From Prostheceraeus crozeri (taxonomy: Eukaryota; Platyhelminthes; Polycladida; Euryleptidae): a stretch of DNA of 64,000 bases. Below are positions 63,796-64,000 of this stretch, piece after piece; position 1 is the first letter of the stretch, and the number at the start of each line of letters is the position of its first letter. The stretch spans positions 62,001-126,000 of the forward strand of contig CAJQUW010009226.1 in assembly GCA_907163375.1 (NCBI GenBank), given 5' to 3'. The position numbers were made by a program, and so were the translations under genes. A model generated the notes under the pieces. That model did not search any database. It saw only the letters and a list, made by a program, of their open reading frames with translations, and was not told the DNA's origin.

Positions 63796-64000
63796 TGTTG
63801 CGATCGGACACAAATCACTGCGTTTTGGGTCATCCTGCACAGCTGCCTGCCAACACTCTTTCTACCACACGCGAGGCTCTCCAGCACATGAAGCTTCTGA
63901 AGCAAATGAAACCACCAAAGGAGCCTATTATTAACTTGTCTGTTGAGACAGCGAAAAGTGTACAGGCGATCTGGGAACACTGCAGCATTCCAACATTAAC
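63796..64000 (+). CDS. N-terminal part of a transposon-type hypothetical protein, cut by the window edge
   Basis: The ATG at 63,796 opens a frame that runs off the window: LGHPAQLPANTLSTTREALQ, then NLSVETAKSVQAIWEHCSIP. Unnamed proteins with a similar IW..A.IPT helix end and an LP-N-L-T-x-x-E-L start recur as multicopy, transposon-like genes in invertebrate genomes (from memory). 68 residues are visible. The minus-strand frame over the same bases is a shadow. Confidence 0.4.

Noticed and set aside
1-64000. tRNA, rRNA or LTR-retrotransposon signals
   Set aside because: No tRNA-like cloverleaf, rRNA core or paired LTRs with primer-binding site were recognised by reading; the only retroviral-type sequence is the Polinton integrase.

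Overview
The window reads as a repeat-dominated stretch of a metazoan, probably invertebrate, nuclear genome. I see no bacterial operons, no rRNA or tRNA gene and no clear ordinary host gene. Almost every recognisable coding stretch belongs to a mobile element: three large Polinton-like (Maverick/adintovirus-type) virus-like elements, five piggyBac-type elements or remnants, a Tc1 element, a mariner-type deletion derivative, a perfectly palindromic MITE and two LINE fragments. The mix fits an arthropod-like or other invertebrate genome; the species cannot be read from the sequence.

Layout. (1) 1 to about 12.1 kb: element A, the right part of a very AT-rich Polinton (114-aa protein, protein-primed-type DNA polymerase B, packaging ATPase, minor capsid-like protein, DUF8207-like protein, membrane protein). 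Its left part lies outside the window. Its polymerase gene is split by a Tc1 composite, a mariner-type element (itself carrying a smaller inverted-repeat insert) and a 180-bp palindrome. (2) About 12.56 to 23.75 kb: element C, a less AT-rich polymerase-B element without recognisable capsid genes. It carries a TATA-binding-protein-like gene, a DEDDh exonuclease-like gene, a small Cys/His protein, a duplicated secreted or membrane-type gene, and two free-standing copies of the polymerase N-terminal domain. Several genes have good TATA boxes. (3) 24.2 to 45.9 kb: unique or decayed DNA with piggyBac elements of different families (one an apparently intact three-exon gene), two LINE 3' pieces and a 24-bp minisatellite. 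(4) 46.2 to 62.5 kb: element B, a near full-length Polinton with protease, a PLA2-integrase open frame, small virion-type proteins, a double-jelly-roll major capsid protein, a fibre-like protein, a zinc-finger protein, polymerase B with an intein, ATPase, minor capsid-like, DUF8207-like and membrane proteins. (5) 62.5 to 64 kb: mostly featureless, with the start of one more transposon-like gene at the right edge.

How the parts fit. Elements A and B share closely related packaging and virion genes, but their DNA polymerases belong to clearly different types and the 114-aa gene is inverted between them. This points to modular exchange inside one Polinton lineage. Element B's polymerase carries an intein at the canonical pol-c site. 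Element C looks like a different replicating lineage that encodes its own TBP-like factor. All three are fossils with roughly ten breaks each. A 97%-identical scrap of element B's end at 46.25 kb and the perfect palindrome in element A show that some of this activity is recent.
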